41,159 nt of DNA from Fusibacter ferrireducens (GCF_015352425.1 NZ_JADKNH010000022.1:1-41159), one strand, 5' to 3'. Shown: positions 17,116 through 24,791, counted from the first letter of the stretch. The notes: generated by a model from the sequence alone, not told the origin. Numbers and translations are program-made.

Positions 17116-18214
17116 TTTTAGTCTCCTCCATCATCGCAATAAATTGATCAAACAAATAAGCTGAATCACCAGGTCCTGGCGAAGCTTCTGGATGATATTG
17201 AACGCTAAAAACAGGTTTACTATTGTGCTTTATGCCTTCAAGAGAACCATCATTTACATTTAAATGTGTTATGGTTACATCTAGAGGTTCAAGCGTTTCT
17301 TTCACAACGACATAGCCGTGATTCTGAGAGGTAATCATCACTTTATTGAGCATTAAATCCTTAACGGGATGATTAGAACCTCTATGACCAAATTTAAGTT
17401 TTTGAGTTTTGGCGCCAAGCGCAAGTGCAATCAATTGATGTCCCAAGCAAATGCCAAATACAGGTTTTGAATCCAGCAATCGTTTAACAACTTCCACAAC
17501 ACTTTTATAGTCTTCAGGATCTCCAGGACCGTTTGATAAAAATACGCCGTCAGGATTATAAGCCATGATCTCTTCATAGCTTGTAAAAGCTGGGAAAACT
17601 TTTACGTGTCCAGTTCTATACGCTAAAGATTCTAATATATTGCGCTTAATACCAAAATCGAGGACAGCCACCTTATAATCATTTGCTTCTGTGACAGTAT
17701 CCATCACATAACTCTCTTTAGTTGAAACCGCTTCAAGCAGTGCCTCTCCGCTGACCAAATTGTCCTTTTCAGTTAACAATTTTTGAAGATCGCCATCCAC
17801 TGATTTAAAGACTTTTTCTGTGACAATAACACCAATCATGGTGCCTTTATCACGAATATGCTTCACAAGAGCCCTTGTGTCCAACTGTTCTATGCCGATG
17901 ATCTTATGCGCTTCCAAATAAGCTGAAAGTGTCATCTTCCCTCTCCAATTGGAATAATTGCCTACAAATTCTCTTACAATAAGGCCTTTAATTTGAGGTC
18001 CACCTGACTGAATATCCTCTAAATTGATGCCATAGTTACCTATGATCGGGTAGGTTAAAATCACCATTTGTCCAAAATAAGACGGATCTGTGATGATCTC
18101 CTCATATCCTGTCATTCCTGTATTAAAGACAACCTCTCCAATACTCTTTTCGAGAGATCCAAATAATTTCCCTTCGAGGACAAAACCATCCTCTAATACC
18201 AAATATCCTTTCAT
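17105..18214 (-). CDS. carA: Carbamoyl-phosphate synthase small (glutaminase) subunit
   Basis: 369 residues. It hydrolyses glutamine and channels ammonia to CarB. The N-terminal CarA-specific domain starts KGYLVLEDGFVLEGKLFG and includes GEVVFNTGMTGYEEIITDP. The class I glutamine amidotransferase domain has the nucleophile Cys256 in FGICLGHQ and the His341/Glu343 pair in YHPEAS. The longest frame begins at 18247, but ATG 18214 directly follows GGAGG (four bases) and matches the family N-terminus. An 18-bp inverted repeat lies just upstream, so regulation by arginine or pyrimidine status is likely. Confidence 0.97.
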   Translation of the reverse strand: MKGYLVLEDGFVLEGKLFGSLEKSIGEVVFNTGMTGYEEIITDPSYFGQMVILTYPIIGNYGINLEDIQSGGPQIKGLIVREFVGNYSNWRGKMTLSAYLEAHKIIGIEQLDTRALVKHIRDKGTMIGVIVTEKVFKSVDGDLQKLLTEKDNLVSGEALLEAVSTKESYVMDTVTEANDYKVAVLDFGIKRNILESLAYRTGHVKVFPAFTSYEEIMAYNPDGVFLSNGPGDPEDYKSVVEVVKRLLDSKPVFGICLGHQLIALALGAKTQKLKFGHRGSNHPVKDLMLNKVMITSQNHGYVVVKETLEPLDVTITHLNVNDGSLEGIKHNSKPVFSVQYHPEASPGPGDSAYLFDQFIAMMEETKNAK

Positions 18215-18230
18215 ACACCCTCCAATAATT

Positions 18231-18248
18231 AATGTATCACTGTACATT
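18231..18248. promoter_or_regulatory. Palindromic operator candidate upstream of carA (ArgR-box-like size)
   Basis: AATGTA-TCACTG-TACATT is a perfect inverted repeat of exactly 18 bp, the length of an ARG box, eight bases before the carA ribosome binding site. It is AT-rich and flanked by further T/A symmetry (AATAATT on one side, ATTAATT on the other). An arginine repressor site is one reading. The match to the canonical TGAAT/ATTCA arms is imperfect (TGTA instead). Confidence 0.45.
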
Positions 18249-18318
18249 ATTAATTAACACAATACGTTTATTTTATGACATTTTGTCTTGTGTTTCTACT
18301 ACTTTCAACCAAATGGCT

Positions 18319-18349
18319 TAAAAAAATGCACCATTCAAAAATGATGCAT
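18319..18349 (-). terminator. Terminator after the ArgG-like mini-gene
   Basis: On the minus strand ATGCATCATT pairs with AATGGTGCAT (10 bp, one wobble pair) and is followed by seven T. It separates the mini-gene from carAB. Confidence 0.8.
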
Positions 18350-18358
18350 CTGACTTTT

Positions 18359-18703
18359 CTATGAAACTAACGGCATGATCTTTATGGATGGATTTTGTTT
18401 CATCAACCATTGATAAGTATCATCAGTTGCCACGATAGAGCTTGCATTTTCTTTAGCTGCTATCTTGAGCACTTTACTGGTAACCAACTCTTCAAGTGTT
18501 TGTGAAGGCTCAATGGCTGAAACTAAATCTATCATATAAACTCTTTTAGCACCTACGATCATTGCAGTATTGGATAATAGGAAAGCATCATCATTTGAAA
18601 AATTTATAGCGACGATTTCAGTATTCACTTGCCTCTCCATCCACTCCAACATTAAGGTACTATTGGCGTCTTCACTATAAACGACGATTACTTTTTCTTT
18701 CAC
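18359..18703 (-). CDS. ArgG N-terminus-like mini-protein with degenerate PP-loop
   Basis: 114 residues. The start KEKVIVVYSEDANSTLMLEW resembles the argininosuccinate synthase N-terminus, where the ATP-binding PP-loop reads YSGGLDTS. Later segments also align (VGAKRVYMIDL, then LKIAAKENASSIVATD, where ArgG has IAREEGADAIAHG). The protein stops where ArgG continues for ~300 residues, and the loop glycines are gone, so synthase activity is very unlikely. A longer frame opens at 18751, but GTG 18703 lies eight bases after AGAGGAG and matches the ArgG start. It has its own terminator and sits just upstream of carAB in the same direction. A regulatory or ligand-sensing role in arginine metabolism is inference. 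A decayed fragment is the alternative. Confidence 0.6.
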   Translation of the reverse strand: MKEKVIVVYSEDANSTLMLEWMERQVNTEIVAINFSNDDAFLLSNTAMIVGAKRVYMIDLVSAIEPSQTLEELVTSKVLKIAAKENASSIVATDDTYQWLMKQNPSIKIMPLVS

Positions 18704-18781
18704 CACAATCACTCCTCTCATCAATAGGATTATTTTTAAGTAATTATACATTAACTTTAATATTCATGCAACTCTTTTCAC

Positions 18782-18814
18782 AAAAAAACACCTATTTCTT
18801 TTTCAAAATAAGTG
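18782..18814 (-). terminator. Terminator after the TetR-family gene
   Basis: On the minus strand CACTTATTT pairs with AAATAGGTG (9 bp with a wobble) followed by seven T, 17 bases after the stop. Confidence 0.75.
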
Positions 18815-18830
18815 ACTCTCCATATCATAA

Positions 18831-19424
18831 CTACCGCTGCATGGATTGTATCAACATCGCCTTTGATCGAAGTAAAAAAGATTTGACATCTCTATTTTCA
18901 ATTAAGCGTGTCTTATTCACTGCAATCTCAATCACACCATGAAGCGCTCCCCAAATGATAAGAGCCTGCTGATAGGGATCAATATCATCGCGCAAATGCC
19001 CTTCCTGAATGCCTTTATCAATCAGTTCAGGTAAAGGTATGCCTTTGGCATATGCCTCTATACGCGCTATTTTCTCCAAGACAAGTGGATCTTCTTGCTC
19101 ATATACTTTGCGTGTCACCATCAAGTTCGCCAAAAAAGGACTCTCTTCGAAAAACTCTATATAGCAGTCCATGAGCGTGTTGATTTGATCAAGGGCACTC
19201 ATAGAGGCATCTATGGTGAGGTATTTGGATTCAAATTTCTTAAAGGATTCACAGACTAAATCAAAATAGAGTTCATCCTTGCTTCTATAATACTTATACA
19301 CTGTTCTCTTGGTCAAATCGCATTGTTGCGCCAAATAGTCCATTGAGGTCTGATTAAATCCATGCTCCTCAAAACAAGTCTTTGCAACTTTTAAGATGTG
19401 TGCCTTTCTTTTGGTTTTATCCAT
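18831..19424 (-). CDS. TetR-family transcriptional regulator
   Basis: 197 residues. The N-terminal helix-turn-helix is typical of TetR proteins: ILKVAKTCFEEHGFNQTSM, then YLAQQCDLTKRTVYKYYRSKD, to about residue 50. The all-helical C-terminal part would bind a ligand and dimerise, and its ligand cannot be read from sequence. The ATG at 19430 is only three bases from AGGGG, while ATG 19424 has eight-base spacing, so I prefer the latter. Neighbours (an HExxH protein upstream, an ArgG-like mini-protein downstream) give no clear target. The leader contains a near-duplicate of its own ribosome binding region. Confidence 0.9.
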   Translation of the reverse strand: MDKTKRKAHILKVAKTCFEEHGFNQTSMDYLAQQCDLTKRTVYKYYRSKDELYFDLVCESFKKFESKYLTIDASMSALDQINTLMDCYIEFFEESPFLANLMVTRKVYEQEDPLVLEKIARIEAYAKGIPLPELIDKGIQEGHLRDDIDPYQQALIIWGALHGVIEIAVNKTRLIENRDVKSFLLRSKAMLIQSMQR

Positions 19425-19425
19425 T

Positions 19426-19469
19426 AACATATCCCCTAGTTCGTTTAATATATCCCCTAATTCATTATA
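19426..19469. repeat. Direct duplication in the TetR gene leader
   Basis: ATATCCCCTAGTTCGTTTA is followed directly by ATATCCCCTAATTCATTATA on the plus strand. In the transcript this gives two tandem copies of an AGGGGATAT segment, the proximal one serving as ribosome binding site. TATAAT (19464-19469, minus) at the distal end may be the -10 box. Confidence 0.7.
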
Positions 19470-19494
19470 AAAGCGTATGCTCAGTCCGCTACGC
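19466..19494 (-). terminator. Weak terminator candidate after the HExxH gene
   Basis: On the minus strand GCGTAGC pairs with GC-A-TACGC (one bulge) and is followed by TTTTATAAT. It is the only hairpin with a T-run between the HExxH gene and the TetR gene. Confidence 0.3.
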
Positions 19495-19549
19495 TACCTT
19501 CGCAACCCCCGTGCAAATGCAATCCTATCGGAGTGGGCGTCTAGCTCCA

Positions 19550-20116
19550 TTATACCTTTATATCTAACAATTGTCCTTGAAAATTCTGTTTTTGTTCATT
19601 GTATTTGGGTTTATTTTGAGTCGTTGTATGTGTTACCCCGCCAGAAGTGTACATCCTACCACACTCTGGGCAAATCGCTTTGAAAGTTCGGACACTTTGT
19701 GAGACAACTTCTCTATCTTCACTTTGAGCCTTGGCCTTTTCATTGGCAACATGCTCACCTTCATGAGTAGCCACAGCGGCTTCAGATGCCTCGGGAGAGA
19801 TATTAGTGGGTGTTTTAAAGGAGACGCTCGGATCATTGGAACCATCCACATAGGTTCTGGATTGACAGGATTCGCACTCTAAAATACCCATTTGCTTTAA
19901 AACTTTTTCACCATAAATCGCTTTGAGCTTATCTATCCGATTCTCAGGATCTATAATTTTACCTTCCTTTATATTGCCGATACGTTGAACCACATCTCCG
20001 GGCATAATTTTTTGATCTTTTTTATCAAATTTAACTTCCCTTTCCGATACAGATGCATTATAATGGTTAAGGTTGTTCATGGCGTTTTTAATTGGGTTAT
20101 TCACTGAGTTACTCAT
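19550..20116 (-). CDS. SprA-related putative zinc metalloprotease
   Basis: 188 residues. The centre reads GSNDPSVSFKTPTNISPEAS and then AVATHEGEHVANEKAKAQSE, with a zinc-protease HExxH (HEGEH) signature. CxxC pairs flank it (CESCQSRTY before; CPECGRMYTSGG after). This matches my memory of the SprA-related family found widely in Clostridia, whose function is not established. No signal peptide is visible, so it is probably cytoplasmic or exported by another route. ATG 20116 (GGAGGTG six bases upstream) is chosen over the ATG at 20125. It is divergent from the CarA-like small gene and shares a ~190 bp promoter region with it. Confidence 0.75.
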   Translation of the reverse strand: MSNSVNNPIKNAMNNLNHYNASVSEREVKFDKKDQKIMPGDVVQRIGNIKEGKIIDPENRIDKLKAIYGEKVLKQMGILECESCQSRTYVDGSNDPSVSFKTPTNISPEASEAAVATHEGEHVANEKAKAQSEDREVVSQSVRTFKAICPECGRMYTSGGVTHTTTQNKPKYNEQKQNFQGQLLDIKV

Positions 20117-20190
20117 AAAAAGCACCTCCTCAATCTTAACTTATACCCGATTTAAGTTTTTATATTCAATACTTTTTTTGATATTTTCTA

Positions 20191-20218
20191 TTGCATTGTT
20201 CGCTCAATGTGGTATAAT
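20191..20218 (+). promoter_or_regulatory. Promoter of the CarA-N-like small gene with internal inverted repeat
   Basis: TTGCAT (20191-20196), 16 bp, TATAAT (20213-20218). The spacer contains CATTG-TTCGCT-CAATG, an inverted repeat overlapping the -35, which could be an operator. The predicted start near 20225 gives an 84-base leader. Confidence 0.65.
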
Positions 20219-20275
20219 AAATCTAATAAATATTTATACAACTCAATGCATAAAAATTCACTTTCAATTATTAAT

Positions 20276-20300
20276 GTTGTCCTGAGAGACAAGAATAGGA
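20276..20300 (+). promoter_or_regulatory. PyrR-binding-loop-like hairpin in the leader of the CarA-N-like gene
   Basis: TTGTC-CTGAGA-GACAA: a 5-bp stem closed by a hexaloop that fits the CNGNGA loop of PyrR-binding RNA. A weaker lower stem (TTATT/AATAG) across an asymmetric bulge can extend it. The AGGAGG of the small gene begins at the lower stem's 3' side, so protein binding could block translation. The motif was recognised by eye only. Confidence 0.45.
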
Positions 20301-20308
20301 GGAAAGCA

Positions 20309-20581
20309 ATGAAAAATTACTTATTACTCGAAGATGGTACTTATTTTATGGCTGACGGAGGCCAAACAGAATCAAATGTATTCGGCGAACTCGTTGTGAT
20401 GAATCATCAAGTCGGCATCAAATGCAAATCCACCGGTACAATTTTGAAAACAACGCTATCGGAAACTGAAACTCAAATTATTGAGCAAAAATTAGCCAAC
20501 CACTCTGGATTTTTAGGGAAATTCGTTGTGGATGAACTTCCGATGGACTATCACATTTACGATCTTAAAACAGCATTTTAG
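20309..20581 (+). CDS. Small protein with CarA-like N-terminus, 90 residues
   Basis: The protein begins MKNYLLLEDGTYF, matching 8 of 10 residues of the CarA start encoded nearby (MKGYLVLEDG), and continues with GELVV where CarA has GEVVF. The rest (LSETETQIIEQKLANHSGF, then VVDELPMDYHIYDLKTAF) does not follow CarA. No glutaminase domain is present. It is a cytoplasmic, acidic, 90-residue protein. The frame is open from 20207, but ATG 20309 follows AGGAGG and matches the CarA start. It has its own promoter, a structured leader and a strong terminator, so it is a stand-alone gene. A regulatory paralogue of the CarA N-terminal domain is inference. Short chance resemblance cannot be excluded. Confidence 0.7.
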   Translation: MKNYLLLEDGTYFMADGGQTESNVFGELVVMNHQVGIKCKSTGTILKTTLSETETQIIEQKLANHSGFLGKFVVDELPMDYHIYDLKTAF

Positions 20582-20595
20582 GTTAAGTAGACCAC

Positions 20596-20628
20596 GCCAT
20601 TACATTTGTAATGGCTTTTTTCTTTTTA
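20596..20628 (+). terminator. Terminator of the CarA-N-like small gene
   Basis: GCCATTAC-ATTT-GTAATGGC followed by TTTTTTCTTTTT. A textbook rho-independent terminator. Confidence 0.92.
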
Positions 20629-20680
20629 TATAATGATCTAGAAAATATATCCTACAAGAATAAGAAATAGAGGCTAAAAA

Positions 20681-21442
20681 ATGAATCGTTACAATTCCCC
20701 AAAATCCAATTTACCCAAACAAAAAAATCTCATACCTGAGATTATATACGAAGATAAAAAATTACTTGCAGTGATTAAGCCTCAAAATCTGCCCGTTCAA
20801 CCAGATCGCAACTCTACAGTTTCTCTATTAACACTTCTTGAGGATTACTTTGAGTTCAGTCGTGGCATTGAAGAGCCCTTTATCGGTCTCGTTCACCGAC
20901 TAGATCGTCACACGGGTGGCCTTTGTATCTTTGCTAAAACACCTGCCAGTTTAAAAAAATTGAATAGATGTTTCGCTGAACATCAGGTTGAAAAACGCTA
21001 TTTAACAGTGGTCTCTGATCCAAGTAACAATTTAGACAGTGCTGGAACGCTCACACATTATTTGACGATCGATCCAAAGTGTAATTTTGTAGCAGCCTCT
21101 AAAACGGCTTCCCAAGGCGCATTAAAAGCCACTCTACACTATAAAAAAATCGTCCATATAGACAGTGCCTATGGCCCATTATGTTTACTTGAAATCACAC
21201 TGGAAACAGGGCGTCAACATCAGATTCGCGTCCAGCTTTCTTCAATGGGATACCCTGTTATGGGCGATGCCAAATATGGCATATGTCCTCTTAAAAATGA
21301 ATCTCTTGCGCTATGGGCATATTATTTGGAAATCAACACATACTCTTTTATATCTATGCCTAAACCGGATAATCCTTATTTTAAAATATTTGAAGCATTT
21401 TTACATGAAGAAACGTTCAAAAAGTTGCTTTCCAAAGATTAA
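20681..21442 (+). CDS. RluA-family RNA pseudouridine synthase
   Basis: 253 residues. It isomerises uridine to pseudouridine in structured RNA. The catalytic Asp75 is in the family motif VHRLDRHTGG. The later motif TGRQHQIRVQLSSMGYPVMG and GDAKYG are also typical. No N-terminal S4 domain is present, as in the short RluA/YjiC-like members, so the target (rRNA or tRNA) cannot be assigned. The start ATG has AGAGG upstream. It is followed by a terminator shared with the convergent ilvE. Confidence 0.92.
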   Translation: MNRYNSPKSNLPKQKNLIPEIIYEDKKLLAVIKPQNLPVQPDRNSTVSLLTLLEDYFEFSRGIEEPFIGLVHRLDRHTGGLCIFAKTPASLKKLNRCFAEHQVEKRYLTVVSDPSNNLDSAGTLTHYLTIDPKCNFVAASKTASQGALKATLHYKKIVHIDSAYGPLCLLEITLETGRQHQIRVQLSSMGYPVMGDAKYGICPLKNESLALWAYYLEINTYSFISMPKPDNPYFKIFEAFLHEETFKKLLSKD

Positions 21443-21510
21443 AGTGCATAAGCATTATCATTTTGAAGGCCATTTAGCCCTAACCGTCCATTGATTTTGT
21501 CTTTTTACTA

Positions 21511-21541
21511 AAAAATCCGTACAAGTGTACGGATTTTTTTA
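21511..21541. terminator. Bidirectional terminator between pseudouridine synthase and ilvE
   Basis: AAAAATCCGTAC-AAGT-GTACGGATTTTT, a 12-bp perfect stem with A-run before and T-run after, so it works for both convergent genes. Confidence 0.92.
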
Positions 21542-21546
21542 ATAGA

Positions 21547-22572
21547 TTATTTCACTTTTACAATCCAACCTTCAGGCGCTTCAATATCACCAAATTGAAT
21601 GCCCACGAGCGTATCATAAAGTTTTTTAGTAACTGGCCCCACTTCTGTTTCACTATGGAATACATGGAGTTTGTCTTTGTAATCAATACCACCAATTGGT
21701 GTAATGACTGCTGCTGTACCACAAGCACCTGCTTCAGCAAATTCATCAATCTTATCAATTTCACAGTCTCTTTCTTCCACTGGCATTTTTAAGTAGTTCT
21801 CAGCAAGATACATTAGAGAATATTTTGTGATACTTGGCAAAATCGAAGGTGATTTAGGTGTCACAAACTTATTGTCTTTAGTGATTCCAAAGAAGTTTGC
21901 CGCGCCGACTTCTTCAATCTTAGAATGCGTCATTGGATCAAGATAGATACAATCTGCAAAGCCTCTGTCAACTGCTTCTTTATGTGGTAACATGCTTCCT
22001 GCATAATTACCGCCTACTTTAGCAGCGCCTGTACCATAAGGTGCCGCTCTATCCATATCTGCAATGGTGAAATTAACAGGTGCCATGCCTCCTTTAAAAT
22101 AAGGTCCCACTGGCAAACAGAATACACCAAAAATAAACTCTGGTGCTGGTTTTACCCCTATATTATGACCTACGCCAATCACATATGGTCTAAGATATAA
22201 CGTCGCACCTGTACCATAAGGCGGCACATAGTCCATATTTGCTTTAACAACTTTGATACATGCATCAATAAATTTTTCAACTGGAACTTCTGGCATCAAT
22301 ACACGTCTACAACTTCTATTCATACGTTTCGCATTTTCATCTGGTCTAAAGAGTTGAATCTCTCCAGTCGAAGTCGAATACGCCTTCAAGCCTTCAAAAC
22401 ACTGTTGACCATAATGAAGTGCTGTGGAAGCTTCACTGATGGATATCATGTTATCCTCAGTTAACTTACCGTCATCCCATGCCCCATCTTTCCACACAGA
22501 AATATAACGAAAATCTGTTTTCATGTACTCAAAGCCTAATTTACTCCAATCAATCTTTACATTTTTGCTCAT
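21547..22572 (-). CDS. ilvE: Branched-chain amino acid aminotransferase (class IV PLP)
   Basis: 341 residues, the length of the BCAT2-like (IlvE type II) enzymes. It transfers amino groups between glutamate and the keto acids of leucine, isoleucine and valine. The PLP lysine is Lys185 in [13 protein letters not shown]. Other family runs are [24 protein letters not shown] and [10 protein letters not shown]. The ATG follows AAAGGAGC. The leader from the predicted promoter can fold with TTCCAAG pairing to CTTGGAA, placing the ribosome binding site in the loop. Confidence 0.96.
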   Translation of the reverse strand: MSKNVKIDWSKLGFEYMKTDFRYISVWKDGAWDDGKLTEDNMISISEASTALHYGQQCFEGLKAYSTSTGEIQLFRPDENAKRMNRSCRRVLMPEVPVEKFIDACIKVVKANMDYVPPYGTGATLYLRPYVIGVGHNIGVKPAPEFIFGVFCLPVGPYFKGGMAPVNFTIADMDRAAPYGTGAAKVGGNYAGSMLPHKEAVDRGFADCIYLDPMTHSKIEEVGAANFFGITKDNKFVTPKSPSILPSITKYSLMYLAENYLKMPVEERDCEIDKIDEFAEAGACGTAAVITPIGGIDYKDKLHVFHSETEVGPVTKKLYDTLVGIQFGDIEAPEGWIVKVK

Positions 22573-22573
22573 C

Positions 22574-22613
22574 TTCCAAGCTCCTTTCGTTTTTTATAAA
22601 ATCGATCTTGGAA
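22574..22613 (-). promoter_or_regulatory. ilvE leader hairpin enclosing the ribosome binding site
   Basis: In the transcript TTCCAAG (22613-22607) pairs with CTTGGAA (22580-22574), a 7-bp stem, with the AAGGAG of ilvE inside the loop. It is too short for a T-box and has no attenuator tail. Confidence 0.35.
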
Positions 22614-22629
22614 AAGGTTACCCATCCTT

Positions 22630-22659
22630 ATTATATATTATTCATATTCACTTTGACAA
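22630..22659 (-). promoter_or_regulatory. ilvE promoter
   Basis: TTGTCA (22654-22659), 18 bp, TATAAT (22630-22635), reading leftward. It places the start near 22623, about 50 bases before the ilvE ATG. Confidence 0.7.
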
Positions 22660-22665
22660 TAAGTT

Positions 22666-23550
22666 TTATAAGGGTTTATAGACCATAACACCTTGTTCAA
22701 TCTTAATCTGAATGCGTTCTTCTTGCTCCAAATAGGACAAAATAGCGCGTATGGTCCTTTCAGCAACAAAGTATTTGAATATATTCTTTCTTATATTATA
22801 GACTTTATTGAGCTCATACATGATTTCATCAAACTGACTTACCTTTTGAATCAACAGTGCCACTTCCTCTATTTTTTGATGAAAATATTTAACATTACTT
22901 TCTATTGTCTGTCCTAGAGTGGCGATCACAGGTCCATGACCTAGAACATAGGTATGATAATCAAGTCTCTTAAGTAGATTCAATGTTTCAAAATGCCATT
23001 CGATATTTGTAACTACTGGAAATTTAACTTTCTCTAACACATTCATATGAATGAGACTATCTCCAACAAAACAAACACCATCTGGTGTTACAATCCCTTT
23101 CTGATTGAAAGTATGTCCTTTAAGGCCAATACATTCAAACCGAATCCCGCAAAACTCAAATGAGGTTTCATTCTCACCTATTAAATGATCAATATTGAAT
23201 GTACCATGCCCATAGACGGATAACCCACCCACCACAGACGTGGAAAATGACATATAATATCTCGAAATGTCTTCACAAAAAATATGATCTACATAAGGCA
23301 TTGCGATTTGGCAATGGTATATTTCTTGCAGTTTAAAATTAGCACCCACATGATCAATGTGCCCATGAGTATTGATGATACCAACCACGGTTAGATTATT
23401 CGACTGAAAATACTGACACAAATCCAACGCTTCATGAATGTGCCCGGTATCTATCAAGATTACCTCTTTTTCGTTTAAAAAAAAGATACCCACATTTGCA
23501 AATTGCGTTGTGAGTACCGATGTTTGCTTCGTTAAATTTTCTATCTGCAT
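22666..23550 (-). CDS. MBL-fold metallo-hydrolase
   Basis: 294 residues. The metallo-beta-lactamase-fold signature NTHGHIDHVGANF (HxHxDH) is intact. The later ligands are also present: His in LKGHTFNQKG, Asp in CFVGDSLI and His in VLGHGPVI. The first half is glyoxalase-II-like. The C-terminal ~80 residues (for example RTIRAILSYLEQEERIQIKI) look like a winged-helix tail, seen in many clostridial members. The substrate is not predictable. The start ATG has GAGGG upstream. It has its own extended -10 promoter and is read in the same direction as the upstream M23 operon, with no clear terminator between. Confidence 0.88.
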   Translation of the reverse strand: MQIENLTKQTSVLTTQFANVGIFFLNEKEVILIDTGHIHEALDLCQYFQSNNLTVVGIINTHGHIDHVGANFKLQEIYHCQIAMPYVDHIFCEDISRYYMSFSTSVVGGLSVYGHGTFNIDHLIGENETSFEFCGIRFECIGLKGHTFNQKGIVTPDGVCFVGDSLIHMNVLEKVKFPVVTNIEWHFETLNLLKRLDYHTYVLGHGPVIATLGQTIESNVKYFHQKIEEVALLIQKVSQFDEIMYELNKVYNIRKNIFKYFVAERTIRAILSYLEQEERIQIKIEQGVMVYKPL

Positions 23551-23589
23551 TTGGCCCTCGTCATCTCTTTATTTTATCTCATTTTAAAG

Positions 23590-23597
23590 AGTATAGC
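23590..23597 (-). promoter_or_regulatory. Extended -10 promoter for the MBL-fold gene
   Basis: TGCTATACT reads leftward about 40 bp before the start; the TG motif can compensate for the lack of a good -35. Confidence 0.4.
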
Positions 23598-23651
23598 ATA
23601 ATCTTCCAAGGCTTAGAAGGGCAGTGACGCGATTTATAACATTTATAATAC

Positions 23652-24791
23652 TTATTCCATCTTTACATATGTTAGTGGATCGCAATATTCGCCATTGATT
23701 CTAATCTCAAAGTGCAGGCAGGGTTTTATCGTGCTGCCGCTGGCGCCTGATTTCGAAATCATATCACCTTTTTTAACAACATCGCCCACTTGAATGTTTA
23801 GCTTATCATTATAACCATATAGAGTCGTATATCCACCGCCATGATCTATAATGACAACTTTTCCATACCCGCCATACCAATTCGCATAAATTACAGTGCC
23901 TGACTGAGCCGCAACAACATTACTATTTCTTTCACATAAAATATCAATGCCCGTATGCATAACTTCTTCTTTAGAAATTGGATGAAGTTGCTTGCCAAAT
24001 TGCGAGAAAATCGTATGATGATTGGGAATAGGCCATGTCATTTCTCCTCCTATATAAGCTTCTGATGTGTCCATATTTTTTATGACTTGAGTCAATTGAT
24101 TCGCTTCATTCAAGAATTCGGATTCTAGTCGCATAAGCGCTTTTTCATCATTTTCTAAATGCGCTTTATATTGTTTCATAGCCTCTAATTCAACCTCTAG
24201 ATCAGCCTGTTTTTCGACTTTATTTGAAGACAGTTTTTTATACACTTCCCTTTGTGTTTCAAGCTCAAGGCATTTAGAATTTATGAGCGCTCTGCTCTCT
24301 TCCATGAATTGAATCAATTCTTGGTCATACTGGAGTATTTTTTGTATCATATCTATCCTTGTCAGGAAGTCTACAAAATCTTCAGCACCTAATAATACAT
24401 CTATATAGCCGATTACATCAGTCTTGTACATCGCTCTCAATCGACTGTTTAAAGTTTCATTTTTATACTCAATTTCGGCTTTAATTTGTAAAAGTTCTTG
24501 CCCTTTAGACTCAATTTCTCGCTCGCAAGCACCAATCAAACCCTCTAATTGAGCAAGCTCTTTTTCAATTGTTTTGATTTTTGCATTTGTTTCACTTATG
24601 CGATTACTTGCTTGATTTTGAAGATTCTTATTCTGATCTATGCTCTGATCCATAGCTTCAATTTGCGCCTTTACCTTCTCCAGTTCACGTACTCTGATTT
24701 TTACATCGTCATCATCGCACCAAGCCGTATGACTCAACATTATACTTATACTGAATAACAACAGTATTATTTGCTTTCTATTTTGTTTCAT
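23652..24791 (-). CDS. EnvC-like coiled-coil protein with degenerate M23 domain
   Basis: 379 residues. Signal peptide (residues ~7-25), long coiled coil (~28-245, for example KVKAQIEAMDQSIDQNKN and LEVELEAMKQYKAHLENDE) broken by a CwlO/PcsB-like insert (RAMYKTDVIGYIDVLLGAED), and a C-terminal M23/LytM domain (~250-379). Zinc ligands are kept: His279 and Asp283 (MHTGID) and His360. Both catalytic histidines are replaced: Tyr327 in LYGY (normally YAH) and Cys358 in CLHFE (normally HLHFE). It is therefore probably a non-hydrolytic activator in the manner of EnvC/NlpD, or a PG-binding scaffold. ATG 24791 is chosen (AGGG eight bases before), ten bases after the stop of the upstream M23 gene. Confidence 0.85.
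   Translation of the reverse strand: MKQNRKQIILLLFSISIMLSHTAWCDDDDVKIRVRELEKVKAQIEAMDQSIDQNKNLQNQASNRISETNAKIKTIEKELAQLEGLIGACEREIESKGQELLQIKAEIEYKNETLNSRLRAMYKTDVIGYIDVLLGAEDFVDFLTRIDMIQKILQYDQELIQFMEESRALINSKCLELETQREVYKKLSSNKVEKQADLEVELEAMKQYKAHLENDEKALMRLESEFLNEANQLTQVIKNMDTSEAYIGGEMTWPIPNHHTIFSQFGKQLHPISKEEVMHTGIDILCERNSNVVAAQSGTVIYANWYGGYGKVVIIDHGGGYTTLYGYNDKLNIQVGDVVKKGDMISKSGASGSTIKPCLHFEIRINGEYCDPLTYVKME

Noticed and set aside
22561-22665. T-box riboswitch upstream of ilvE
   Set aside because: The leader is about 50 bases and lacks the T-box sequence and a terminator/antiterminator pair.
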